Part shown: one piece after another, positions 45,277 to 53,089 of the stretch
How positions within the stretch are numbered: the stretch's first letter is position 1
How the letters are laid out: each line of letters starts with the position of its first letter
Origin: Algoriphagus sp. AGSA1
GTDB lineage: Bacteria > Bacteroidota > Bacteroidia > Cytophagales > Cyclobacteriaceae
DNA length: 64,000 nt
Direction: 5' to 3'
Assembly (NCBI RefSeq): GCF_021390545.1
Contig: NZ_JAJUWR010000018.1
Coordinates: 1 to 64,000 of the forward strand
Position numbers and translations under genes: made by a program
Notes under the pieces: model-generated
The model's input: only the letters and a program-made list of their open reading frames with translations
The model's database searches: none
What the model was told of the DNA's origin: nothing

Positions 45277-47355
45277 TTAGCGCACAGTTTTCTTATAATC
45301 GGTGACCAGGTGCTTAATGAAAAACTCCATCATCCGGTCTCTGTTTAGGGCTGTATGCCCACCGTCAGGAGCAACCTGAACTTCTATACTCTTACCTGCA
45401 TCCTGAAAGGCTTTGATCAGCATAAGTGAGTTGGATGGATGTACATTATTATCCGCTGTTCCGAAGAAGATCAATAATTCACCCTGTAGTTGATCTGCTT
45501 TGTTCATCAGGTTAAATCTATTGTAGCCTTCCTCATTATGGTCAAGCGTGCTCATAAAGCGCTCTGTATAGATGTTGTCATACAGTCTCCAGTCAGTTAC
45601 AGAAGAGTTTGCGACAGCCGCATGGACCAGTTCAGGGAATCTAAGCAGCATGGAAGCCGCAGTAGTTCCACCATACGAAGTTCCGTAAACTCCCACCCTG
45701 TCCTTGTCGAAGTATGGACGATCATGCAGTGATTTGATGCCTTCGGCAAAATCATCCATCTCCACCAATCCCAAATTTCCATACAGCTGATCCAACAATT
45801 TCTTACCACGGCCTCTTACATTTCTACCGTCAATATTGAGTACCAAAAAACCGTATTCAGTCAAAGGATCAGGCAAAGTGAAGTTTTCTCTGAATGCATT
45901 TGTAGCTGGGCCGCCGTAGTTGCTTAGGATCACGGGGTATTTTTTGTTCGGGTCAAAATCTGATGGGAAATGAATCATGCCATGAAGTTCAGTTACCCCA
46001 TCTTTGGAAGTAAATGTAAACACCTCTACTTTTTTCAGCCCCAACTCCTCAAACTTGCTCATGTCGCTTTTTGCCAGTTCAGCTACTACTTTTCCTTTCG
46101 CATCTACCAAATTAGTGAATGGTGCCACGTCATGCTTCTGGGCCACATCCACGAAGTATTTGCCGTCAGGGGAAATCGTCACGCTATGGTTATATGCAGG
46201 ATCCGTTAACCTTTCATCTTTTTTGCCATCCAATTGTACACGGTGAAGCTGCATCAGCATGTGGTTTTCACCACTTCTACCCATATAGTAAAGCGTCTTG
46301 TTATCCTCATCTACTTTCACGATGTTAGACACTTCAAATGGATGGGAAGTAATAGCATTTACTAATGTGCCATCAAAATTATACAGGTAGTAGTTGTTGA
46401 ACCCTGTTCTTTCGGAAGCCCAGATGAAGTGCTTACCATCTTCCAAAACCTCCATTTCTGGAGAATTCACTACGAAACTTGGAAGCCATTCTTCGCGGAT
46501 CACGGTTCTGCTCTTTCCTGTTTCTGGATTAGCAGCCCGAAGCTCCAGGATATTCTGACGTCTATTGGTACTGTGATATAGCAATTCCTTGCCGTCAGGA
46601 GTCCATGAAATATCATAAATGTAAGTTCCCAGATCGCCGTCACTGTATGGCTTCCCATCCCTGATATCCAGTTCTATCATTTTCTTGGTCTCCAAGTCAT
46701 AGACCATCAGATCCACTGGAAGATTTGGCTCGCCTACTTTAGGATAAGCTTCAATCTCAAGAGAGTCATACAAGCTCAGTTGATTTAACAGCACATAGTA
46801 TTTTTTTACATCCTTTTCCACAAATCTGTAGAAAGCGATTTTACTCCCATCAGGAGACCACCACATAGCCGTATTTTGATCCAATTCTTCTCCATATACC
46901 CACGTAGCAATACCGTATTTGACTTGATTTTCTTCGTTGCCGTCTGAAGTAATGGCTACTACATTGCTTCCGTCAGCATTGGCTAAGAACATGTTACGAT
47001 CCTTCGTAAATGCCTTATACTTTCCGTCAGGAGACTCCGCAGAGTCAAACTGGCGGCCGCGGGCAGGTCGATTCCAAGCTCTTCGCTCGGGTGCAGGGGC
47101 ATCCCCTACTTCGGTCACTTTTTTTGTTTTTAGAGAGAATGACCGCAGTTTCCCGTCCTCTACATATTCAAAGGATTTCCCGTCTTCTGACCAGGTCACA
47201 TTGAGGCTTCCGGGTTTTACCGCAGATCTAAGTTGGGGAACTGTTTTTTGGTATTGCTCATAGCCAGGCATGTTTTTCAGTTTGTCCTGGGCCTGGGAGG
47301 CTGAAATAGTCGCAGCCAAAGCAACGGCCATTGTAAAGAAGAACTTATTCTTCAT
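45277..47355 (-). CDS. S9 family prolyl peptidase, dipeptidyl-peptidase-IV-like
   Basis: This 692-residue exported serine peptidase has a signal peptide (1-22, SQAQ), an eight-bladed DPP-IV propeller including the substrate-anchoring pair E156-E157 (YGEELDQ, before WWSPDG), and an alpha/beta-hydrolase domain with the nucleophile S560 (GTSYGG), D635 (FGTADNNVH) and H667 (DGGHTAL). It removes N-terminal X-Pro or X-Ala dipeptides from peptides in the periplasm. It is transcribed alone and followed by its own terminator. Confidence 0.92.
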   Translation of the reverse strand: MKNKFFFTMAVALAATISASQAQDKLKNMPGYEQYQKTVPQLRSAVKPGSLNVTWSEDGKSFEYVEDGKLRSFSLKTKKVTEVGDAPAPERRAWNRPARGRQFDSAESPDGKYKAFTKDRNMFLANADGSNVVAITSDGNEENQVKYGIATWVYGEELDQNTAMWWSPDGSKIAFYRFVEKDVKKYYVLLNQLSLYDSLEIEAYPKVGEPNLPVDLMVYDLETKKMIELDIRDGKPYSDGDLGTYIYDISWTPDGKELLYHSTNRRQNILELRAANPETGKSRTVIREEWLPSFVVNSPEMEVLEDGKHFIWASERTGFNNYYLYNFDGTLVNAITSHPFEVSNIVKVDEDNKTLYYMGRSGENHMLMQLHRVQLDGKKDERLTDPAYNHSVTISPDGKYFVDVAQKHDVAPFTNLVDAKGKVVAELAKSDMSKFEELGLKKVEVFTFTSKDGVTELHGMIHFPSDFDPNKKYPVILSNYGGPATNAFRENFTLPDPLTEYGFLVLNIDGRNVRGRGKKLLDQLYGNLGLVEMDDFAEGIKSLHDRPYFDKDRVGVYGTSYGGTTAASMLLRFPELVHAAVANSSVTDWRLYDNIYTERFMSTLDHNEEGYNRFNLMNKADQLQGELLIFFGTADNNVHPSNSLMLIKAFQDAGKSIEVQVAPDGGHTALNRDRMMEFFIKHLVTDYKKTVR

Positions 47356-47510
47356 ATAATATTCGAGTTAAGTTTATTCGTGTTGCGATGATACTATTTT
47401 TAGCTGTAAAAAACAGGTATAAATCCATATATGGTATGCCAAAGGTTGAAATTGCGCTTGGCTACATTAACTTCATGTTTTCTATCCCTTGATTAGAAAA
47501 TGCATTAACT

Positions 47511-47969
47511 ATGGACTCTTTGAAATTACCTGAATTTACCCTGATGGGGATCATGCTGTCTGAAACCACCAATGAAAATGAGCAGGCAATGAAGGATTGT
47601 GGGGCACTTTGGCAGCGATTCGAAAAAGAATCCATCTATTCCCAAATTCCCGACAAACTTAGCGATGACGTATATGCCGTATATTATGCTTACCAGGGAG
47701 ACCATACTCAGCCTTATTCTTATTTTATTGGCTGCAAAGTCCGAGATACTGCGGAAACTCCTATCGGACTGCACAAAATACAAGTTCCGTCGGATACTTA
47801 CCTCAAAAAGACCGCATCAGGCAAAATGCCCGACTGTGTCGCCAATGCCTGGAGGGAAATCTGGAAATCTGATCTGGGCAGGGCATATCATTTTGATTTC
47901 GAAGTCTATGATCAGAGAAGCCAAGATTGGGAAGCAGCTGAGGGAGATGTTTTTCTGTCTATAAGGTGA
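47511..47969 (+). CDS. GyrI-like small-molecule-binding protein
   Basis: This 152-residue single-domain protein resembles the GyrI-like/effector-binding domain (AraC-E_bind): FTLMGIMLSETTNENEQAM, a central ALWQRF, YAVYYAYQGDH, YSYFIGCKV and a C-terminal DFEVYDQRS. No DNA-binding part is present. Relatives bind small hydrophobic molecules or gyrase; no ligand can be assigned. It is a single gene ahead of the sugar-dehydrogenase cluster. Confidence 0.8.
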   Translation: MDSLKLPEFTLMGIMLSETTNENEQAMKDCGALWQRFEKESIYSQIPDKLSDDVYAVYYAYQGDHTQPYSYFIGCKVRDTAETPIGLHKIQVPSDTYLKKTASGKMPDCVANAWREIWKSDLGRAYHFDFEVYDQRSQDWEAAEGDVFLSIR

Positions 47970-48036
47970 ATTTCCCTCCTCACAAAATCTCCATATATTG
48001 GTTTGACAAAGTCAACAACCCCGAATAATCTACAAT

Positions 48037-48969
48037 ATGGAATATAGAAAGTTAGGAAACACTGGATTGGACTTGTCCATACTAGGATTTGGAGCGTCCC
48101 CAATGGGAGATGTATTTAATGTTTCTGACGAAAAAGATGGCTACCGAGCCGTTCGCTATGCGATAGATCATGGTGTGAATTTTTTCGATGTTTCCCCATT
48201 TTATGGTCTGACCTTGGCGGAAAAGCGATTGGGAAACGCACTGGAAGGAAAGCGTAACCAAGTAGTTTTGGCTACCAAATGTGGGCGCTATGATCTGAAG
48301 GAATTTGATTTTTCAGAAAAGCGGATCCTCAAAAGCGTCGAAGATTCCCTTTCCAGACTGAAAACAGACTATGTGGATCTACTTCAACTCCATGACATAG
48401 AATTTGTGGACAAAGAACAAATCCTAAATGAAGCCTGGCCATCTTTAGTCAAACTCAAGGAATCAGGTAAAGCCAGATTCATCGGAATTACCGGTTTACC
48501 GGTAAACTATCTGGCTGAAATCACGCGGAATATTGATGTGGATACAGTCCTGTCCTGGGCACATTACAATTTGCTGGAAGATGAAATAAACCGTGAACTT
48601 GTGCCACTTTCGAAAGAAAAAGGCTTTGGCCTGATGAATGCGGCGCCATTAATGCAGCGCATACTTTCAGACGCCCCTTTACCTGAATGGCATAGATCTC
48701 CGCAAGCCATGAAGGATATGCAAGCTAAATTGCTTAGCCTTTGTGCTACGTACGGAGCCAGGCTTAGCGATGTGGCAATCCGCTATGCCTTGGATCATCC
48801 TGACATCACCACGACCATCGTAGGCATGTGCGATCTGGCAACCATAACTCAAAATGTAAGTGTTTTGGATTTTAGTATTCCCGATGGACTTTTGGAAGAA
48901 ATCGAAACACTCGTCGCACCAGTTAAAAACCAAATGTGGTACGAAGGAAAGCCGGAGAATAATATTTAA
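48037..48969 (+). CDS. Aldo/keto reductase, L-galactose/L-fucose-dehydrogenase-like
   Basis: This 310-residue NAD(P)-dependent reductase has the AKR signature: D in FFDVSPFYG with catalytic tyrosine, K in ATKCGRY and H in LLQLHDIEF, on a TIM barrel. The GNTGLDLSILGFGASPMGDV start resembles aldose 1-dehydrogenases that oxidise L-galactose or L-fucose to a lactone. It is the first gene of a run with an alcohol dehydrogenase, a sugar isomerase-like protein and a rhamnose-mutarotase-like protein. Confidence 0.88.
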   Translation: MEYRKLGNTGLDLSILGFGASPMGDVFNVSDEKDGYRAVRYAIDHGVNFFDVSPFYGLTLAEKRLGNALEGKRNQVVLATKCGRYDLKEFDFSEKRILKSVEDSLSRLKTDYVDLLQLHDIEFVDKEQILNEAWPSLVKLKESGKARFIGITGLPVNYLAEITRNIDVDTVLSWAHYNLLEDEINRELVPLSKEKGFGLMNAAPLMQRILSDAPLPEWHRSPQAMKDMQAKLLSLCATYGARLSDVAIRYALDHPDITTTIVGMCDLATITQNVSVLDFSIPDGLLEEIETLVAPVKNQMWYEGKPENNI

Positions 48970-49182
48970 GAAAAGACGGGAGACAGAAGACAGATGCCCA
49001 ATCCAATTCAATAGTGTTTACTGGAAGAAGCCTTGTAATTCCAATATCTCCAATGAGGGGAATAGCAATATAAAATCTGGTAAACTCTAGTTATATGCTA
49101 CTTCTGTCATCCGTCTTCCAGCCAGGTAAGCCAAGCAATAATCTTAATGGCATAATAAAATCTAAAAACAAATTAAAAACAC
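48970..49182. repeat. Inverted repeat in the spacer before the alcohol dehydrogenase
   Basis: GACGGGAGACAGAAG (from 48976) and CTTCTGTCATCCGTC (about 49101-49115) are inverted copies that match at 13 of 15 positions, about 110 bases apart. Similar GAAGAC/GGAGAC-type words are common between genes in this phylum. The final bases AAACAAATTAAAAACACATGAAA resemble the end of the leader element but nothing upstream does. Confidence 0.4.
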
Positions 49183-50202
49183 ATGAAAGCACTAGTCCTC
49201 ACAGATATCGGCAAAACAGAACTCAGAGAAGTCGAAAAACCGACACCGAAAGCCGGGGAAGTCCTACTTAAAGTTGGGATGGTAGGCTTTTGCGGGGGAG
49301 ATCTGAACAGTTACCGTGGTCTATTTCCCCTGCAGGAATATCCAAATATCCTTGGACATGAGGTTGGAGGTACGATAGAAGAACTGGGGCCTGAGGTGCC
49401 TGCTGATATCAAAGTCGGTATGAAAGTCACGGTTTATCCTTACTTGAATTGCGGGAAATGCATCGCTTGTCGCAAGGGAGCTAGGAATGCCTGCAAAGAA
49501 AATAAGACGATGGGTGTTCGTCGTCCTGGAGCGATGTGTAGATACATTGTTTTGCCTTGGCAGGATGTCTTTCCTTCAGAGAAATTGTCCCTGCGTGAAT
49601 TGGCTTTGGCTGAACCGCTCACGGTAGGTTTTCACTCGGTGAACCGTGCAAAGGTCACTTCCACAGATCGTGTCGCGGTAATAGGTTGCGGAATCGTAGG
49701 CTTGGGTGCGGTGGCCTCAGCTGTGAATAAAGGAGCTGAAGTAATCGCAATTGATCTTGACGACACCAAACTTGAGATTGCGAGGAAAATCGGTGTGAAA
49801 CACACCATTAACCCAAAAAGGGTCGATCTGCACCAAACCTTACAAGAATTGACTACCAATGATGGTCCCGATGTGATCATTGAAGCTGTGGGAAGTCCCA
49901 TCACTTATCGACAGGCTGTGGAAGAAGTGGCTTTTACCGGTAGAGTTGTCTGCATTGGCTATGCCAAGGCACCTGTGGAATTCAATACTTCCCTATTCGT
50001 ACAGAAGGAAATTGAAATCTTAGGTTCAAGGAATTGTACCACAGAATTCCCAGAGGTAATCAGCTATTTGGAACAAGGTAATTTCCCGGTGGAAGAGGTA
50101 ATCAGCAAAGTAGTTACGATCGACGAATCGGAAAAGGCACTTTCAGACTGGGCTAAAGACCAGCAGGGAATAATTAAAATAATGATAGATTTTGACAAAT
50201 AA
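49183..50202 (+). CDS. Zinc-dependent medium-chain alcohol/polyol dehydrogenase
   Basis: This 339-residue enzyme has the catalytic zinc loop GFCGGDLNSY and GHEVGG, structural zinc cysteines in CGKCIACRKGARNAC, and the NAD motif VIGCGIVGLG (about 165-174). The family is sorbitol/threonine dehydrogenase-like. The neighbouring aldo/keto reductase, sugar isomerase and mutarotase point to sugar or sugar-acid oxidation, but the substrate is unknown. The next gene starts five bases after its stop. Confidence 0.9.
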   Translation: MKALVLTDIGKTELREVEKPTPKAGEVLLKVGMVGFCGGDLNSYRGLFPLQEYPNILGHEVGGTIEELGPEVPADIKVGMKVTVYPYLNCGKCIACRKGARNACKENKTMGVRRPGAMCRYIVLPWQDVFPSEKLSLRELALAEPLTVGFHSVNRAKVTSTDRVAVIGCGIVGLGAVASAVNKGAEVIAIDLDDTKLEIARKIGVKHTINPKRVDLHQTLQELTTNDGPDVIIEAVGSPITYRQAVEEVAFTGRVVCIGYAKAPVEFNTSLFVQKEIEILGSRNCTTEFPEVISYLEQGNFPVEEVISKVVTIDESEKALSDWAKDQQGIIKIMIDFDK

Positions 50203-50206
50203 GAAA

Positions 50207-51022
50207 ATGATAAAATCCTGTGTAACGATTGCTCTTGTCCAACAAATAAAAACAGGGCCATGGATATTTTGGGATGATCTGCAAGCTGGAATGGAAAAAG
50301 CTTCCAAATTGGGCTTTGATGCGATTGAGCTATTCACTGCCTCAGCTGATTCGATTGAAATACCTGGATTAAAGGATCTTCTAACCAATTATAACCTGGA
50401 ACTTGCTGCTGTTGGAACCGGGGCAGGCAAAGTAATCCATGGTTTAACACTTACTGACCCGGATCCAGAAATAAGAGAAAAAGCTGTTTCCTTCATTTTA
50501 GGTATGATTGACTTTGGAGCTGCATTCGGAGCTCCGGCAATTATTGGCTCTATGCAGGGAAATGTACTTACTGGAAATGACCGGGGAGAAACTTTGTCTT
50601 GGTTGGCAGAAGGTTTAAATAGATTAGGAAAGCATGCCGAATCTAAAGGAGTCATACTAATCTACGAGCCACTCAATCGATACGAGACCAATTTGATGAA
50701 CACTATTGAGGCTGGGTCAAAGTTTATAGAGACATTGGAAACCAAGTCTGTTAAGCTTCTAGCTGACTTATTTCATATGAATATTGAGGAGGGAAACCTG
50801 GAAGAAAGCATTTTGAACTGGGGAAAATACATCGGGCATGTTCACTTCGCTGACAGCAATAGAAGGCCAATGGGATTTGGACATACTTCTATGAAGGAAA
50901 TTGCAGAAGCACTAAAAACAGTTGGTTACCAAGGTTTTGCGTCAGCGGAAGCTTTCCCCTACCCGAGTCCAGATGAAGCGGCTGAGCAGACGATAGCGGA
51001 GTTTAGGAAATGGTTCCGTTGA
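50207..51022 (+). CDS. Sugar phosphate isomerase/epimerase (AP endonuclease 2-like TIM barrel)
   Basis: This 271-residue TIM barrel has the metal-binding residues typical of the family: GFDAIELF, E in VILIYEPLNR, D/H in LLADLFHMNIEEG, HVHFADSNR and a final E in SAEAFPY. The start is placed at ATG 50207; an upstream TTG at 50192 would overlap the dehydrogenase stop. Function in an L-sugar pathway is inferred from neighbours. Confidence 0.88.
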   Translation: MIKSCVTIALVQQIKTGPWIFWDDLQAGMEKASKLGFDAIELFTASADSIEIPGLKDLLTNYNLELAAVGTGAGKVIHGLTLTDPDPEIREKAVSFILGMIDFGAAFGAPAIIGSMQGNVLTGNDRGETLSWLAEGLNRLGKHAESKGVILIYEPLNRYETNLMNTIEAGSKFIETLETKSVKLLADLFHMNIEEGNLEESILNWGKYIGHVHFADSNRRPMGFGHTSMKEIAEALKTVGYQGFASAEAFPYPSPDEAAEQTIAEFRKWFR

Positions 51023-51130
51023 AATTTTAGAAATACGATTGACGATTTAGGGGTGCATTAGGAATTCCAAACATAGAATTTTTAGATGAGTCAACTCCCC
51101 TCGTTAATGTGTTCTAATCTCTTCGCTTCC

Positions 51131-51190
51131 TTACTTCTTGACCCTTGATTCTTGGTTCTACTTTCTTAAATCTAAAATCTTGATACTTAC
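51131..51190. repeat. CAAGA-type dispersed repeat, inverted copy
   Basis: Read on the minus strand this contains AAGAAAGTAGAACCAAGAAT and CAAGGGTCAAGAAG, the same word family as at 5383, 23381 and 28736. It lies between the isomerase and mutarotase genes. Confidence 0.45.
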
Positions 51191-51215
51191 ATCTAGCTAT
51201 TTGATATTTTAAAAA

Positions 51216-51557
51216 ATGAAACGTTTCGCACTAACACTTGACCTCATTGACGATGAGGAATCAATCAAAGAATATGAGCAGCACCATGCTCCTGGAGCCG
51301 CTTGGCCCGAAGTAACCCAACACGATATCGATGCTGGTATCCTGAATCTTGAGATTTTTCGCACAGGCAATCGCATGTTTATGCTGATGGAAACTGTGGA
51401 TGAATTTGACTTCGAAACAAAAGCAAAGTTCGATGCTTCCAACCCCAAAATTGCTGAATGGGAAGCTTTTATGTGGAAATACCAACAACCTATCCCCTGG
51501 GCAAAACCCGGTGAAAAGTGGGTTCTCATGGATAGGATCTTCAAGTCAGGAGAGTAA
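51216..51557 (+). CDS. L-rhamnose mutarotase family protein
   Basis: This 113-residue dimeric ferredoxin-like protein matches the L-rhamnose/L-fucose mutarotase (RhaM-like, DUF718) pattern: TLDLIDDEESIKEYEQHHAP, a buried catalytic histidine, NLEIFRTGNRMFMLME and the C-terminal WVLMDRIF. It interconverts anomers of an L-sugar. Together with the three upstream genes it suggests a non-phosphorylating L-fucose or L-rhamnose route whose dehydratase and aldolase are not in the window. Confidence 0.9.
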   Translation: MKRFALTLDLIDDEESIKEYEQHHAPGAAWPEVTQHDIDAGILNLEIFRTGNRMFMLMETVDEFDFETKAKFDASNPKIAEWEAFMWKYQQPIPWAKPGEKWVLMDRIFKSGE

Positions 51558-51582
51558 TTAACAAAGATTGACTGTCTTCTTT

Positions 51583-51728
51583 CATGTGTTTATAATTGTT
51601 TTTTTAATGGTCACATAGCCTGTCCCGTCCGCCTCGGCGGATCGGGAGAATCTCGCAGCGTTCATAATCATGCCAGTGTGGGTCGTTATCGACATGCCTG
51701 CCTGTCCGGTAGCAGGCTCGATTTCATA
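51583..51728 (-). promoter_or_regulatory. Dispersed leader element, copy H (orphan)
   Basis: This is the longest copy. Minus strand: CGAGCC, hairpin GCCTGCTACCGGACAGGC, AGGCATGTCGATAACGACC, CACACTGGCATGATTATGAA, CGCTGCGAGATTCT, a second hairpin CCCGATCCGCCGAGGCGGAC (pairing with GGG), ACAGGCTATGTGACCATTAA, and CAATTATAAACACATGAAA with ATG at 51585. The frame after that ATG stops after 14 codons (at 51541), so no gene follows. Confidence 0.7.
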
Positions 51729-51770
51729 TTTTATCCCTACTTTACTAGTCAACAAATCTCTTTTCCTCTA

Positions 51771-51923
51771 ATGAAAAACTATATAACAAACCCTCTTTCG
51801 ATCACTCTGATTTTACTCAGTTCTAGCCTAAGCTTTGGACAAAACACCATTAATAAATATAAAAAATATGATTTATTAGATTATAGTTGGTGCAATACTA
51901 CCTTTCTTGACGCTAGTTGTTAA
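51771..51923 (+). CDS. Possible small secreted peptide, 50 residues
   Basis: The frame from ATG 51771 gives a plausible signal peptide (LSITLILLSSSLSFGQ, cleavage after FGQ) and a 27-residue polar tail rich in Tyr, Lys and Asn, ending in Cys (DASC). An upstream extension of the frame to 51678 runs into the orphan leader and is unlikely. It could be a small secreted protein or a truncated exported gene. No family recognised. Confidence 0.4.
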   Translation: MKNYITNPLSITLILLSSSLSFGQNTINKYKKYDLLDYSWCNTTFLDASC

Positions 51924-52081
51924 AGCTGTTTTTATCAAGAAAAAAATCACGATTTTTTTTATTTCACCTTATTGTAAAATGTTCATCAATTCTAATAAAA
52001 GGATATTTTCTTGATTTTTATCATATTTATATACACTTAAAAAAACTATAAAATCTCTGGTAAAATAAAATAACCACTTTA

Positions 52082-52996
52082 ATGAAAAAAATAGACCGTA
52101 TTACATCATTTTTTCCTTTTGTTCCCTTACCAACAACAATTCTTGGTACTTATACAATGATATATTTTGATGTGCCAATTAGTATTTGGTCATTAAACCT
52201 GTCTATTGTTTGTGTTGGTGTTTTTATTGCACTGTTCTTTTTGAAGAAACCGGTCCCACTGAAGGACATCAACCCGATTATCGTACTAGCCACTTCTATG
52301 ATTTTACTGTTAGGCACTTTTTATGATGAGGGGATTATGAATGTGCATCGCTGGATAAATATAAAATCTTTGCAAATAAATATTGGTTTAATAGCTTCGC
52401 CTCTACTGTTGATACAAATTTCAAGGGTTACTAGTCATACTTTTGCAATTGTATCTAGTGTTATAGTAATTATTATTTTTTCATTACAACCAGATTCCTC
52501 ACTGGTTTCAGCATTTTCAATTTCTGTTTGTATTATTTTGTTTAGGAATCATAAGTCCAAACTTGTGAACATTTCATTCTTTTTATTTGCCTTGATTTCG
52601 ATTGGTTACTCTTGGTACCATTTAGATAATCTTGAACCAGTTAGCCATGTTGAAGAAATTGTTGATTTAACAAAGAGAATTTCAAAGACTTTGTTTTTTG
52701 TGTCAGTGATTTCATTATTGTTATTAGTGATCCCCTTTGTATATGATTATCCTAAGAAAGATGACATGTCTGTTTCATTGGGAATCTATTACTTAATTAT
52801 ACTACTTGCCACCTTCTTAGGACATTTCCCTGTCATGCTTATGGGCTATGGAATCTCACCTATAATTGGGTATTTTATCGGTTTGATTTGGAAAATTAAC
52901 ACCAACACTAAAACAGAAGGTACTACTAAAGAAGATATGGTAAATAATAATACCAGCCAAAATCGGGTCGATTCAAGCAATGGTTCTGTGCTTTGA
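52082..52996 (+). CDS. Integral membrane protein, possibly SEDS (FtsW/RodA)-like
   Basis: This 304-residue protein has about eight predicted membrane helices. Weak similarities to SEDS glycan polymerases are HRWINIKSLQIN (89-100, compare RWI..QPSE), SLQPDSS (134-140, compare LLQPDLG) and GYGISPIIGYFIG (255-267, compare the C-terminal GGS/SYGG region). The protein is about 80 residues shorter than FtsW or RodA and lacks the large extracytoplasmic loop. The C-terminus is polar (NTNTKTEGTTKED). The gene is clearly richer in A and T than neighbours, which suggests transfer. Function is uncertain. Confidence 0.5.
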   Translation: MKKIDRITSFFPFVPLPTTILGTYTMIYFDVPISIWSLNLSIVCVGVFIALFFLKKPVPLKDINPIIVLATSMILLLGTFYDEGIMNVHRWINIKSLQINIGLIASPLLLIQISRVTSHTFAIVSSVIVIIIFSLQPDSSLVSAFSISVCIILFRNHKSKLVNISFFLFALISIGYSWYHLDNLEPVSHVEEIVDLTKRISKTLFFVSVISLLLLVIPFVYDYPKKDDMSVSLGIYYLIILLATFLGHFPVMLMGYGISPIIGYFIGLIWKINTNTKTEGTTKEDMVNNNTSQNRVDSSNGSVL

Positions 52997-53055
52997 GCAC
53001 AAGTTTTCGCTTTGAAGAAGGTCTTATGAGCACCCATTTTCGTCAAGCTATAATG

Positions 53056-53077
53056 ATGGGTTTACCCATGTTTTTTT
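53056..53077 (+). terminator. Rho-independent terminator after the AT-rich membrane-protein gene
   Basis: ATGGGT (53056-53061) pairs with ACCCAT (53064-53069) and is followed by seven T. It ends 60 bases after the stop codon at 52996. Confidence 0.65.
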
Positions 53078-53089
53078 CGTGATACTTTG

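Noticed and set aside
49140..49185. Leader-like bases before the alcohol dehydrogenase
   Set aside because: Only the last A-rich bases and ATGAAA match; the upstream blocks of the leader are absent.
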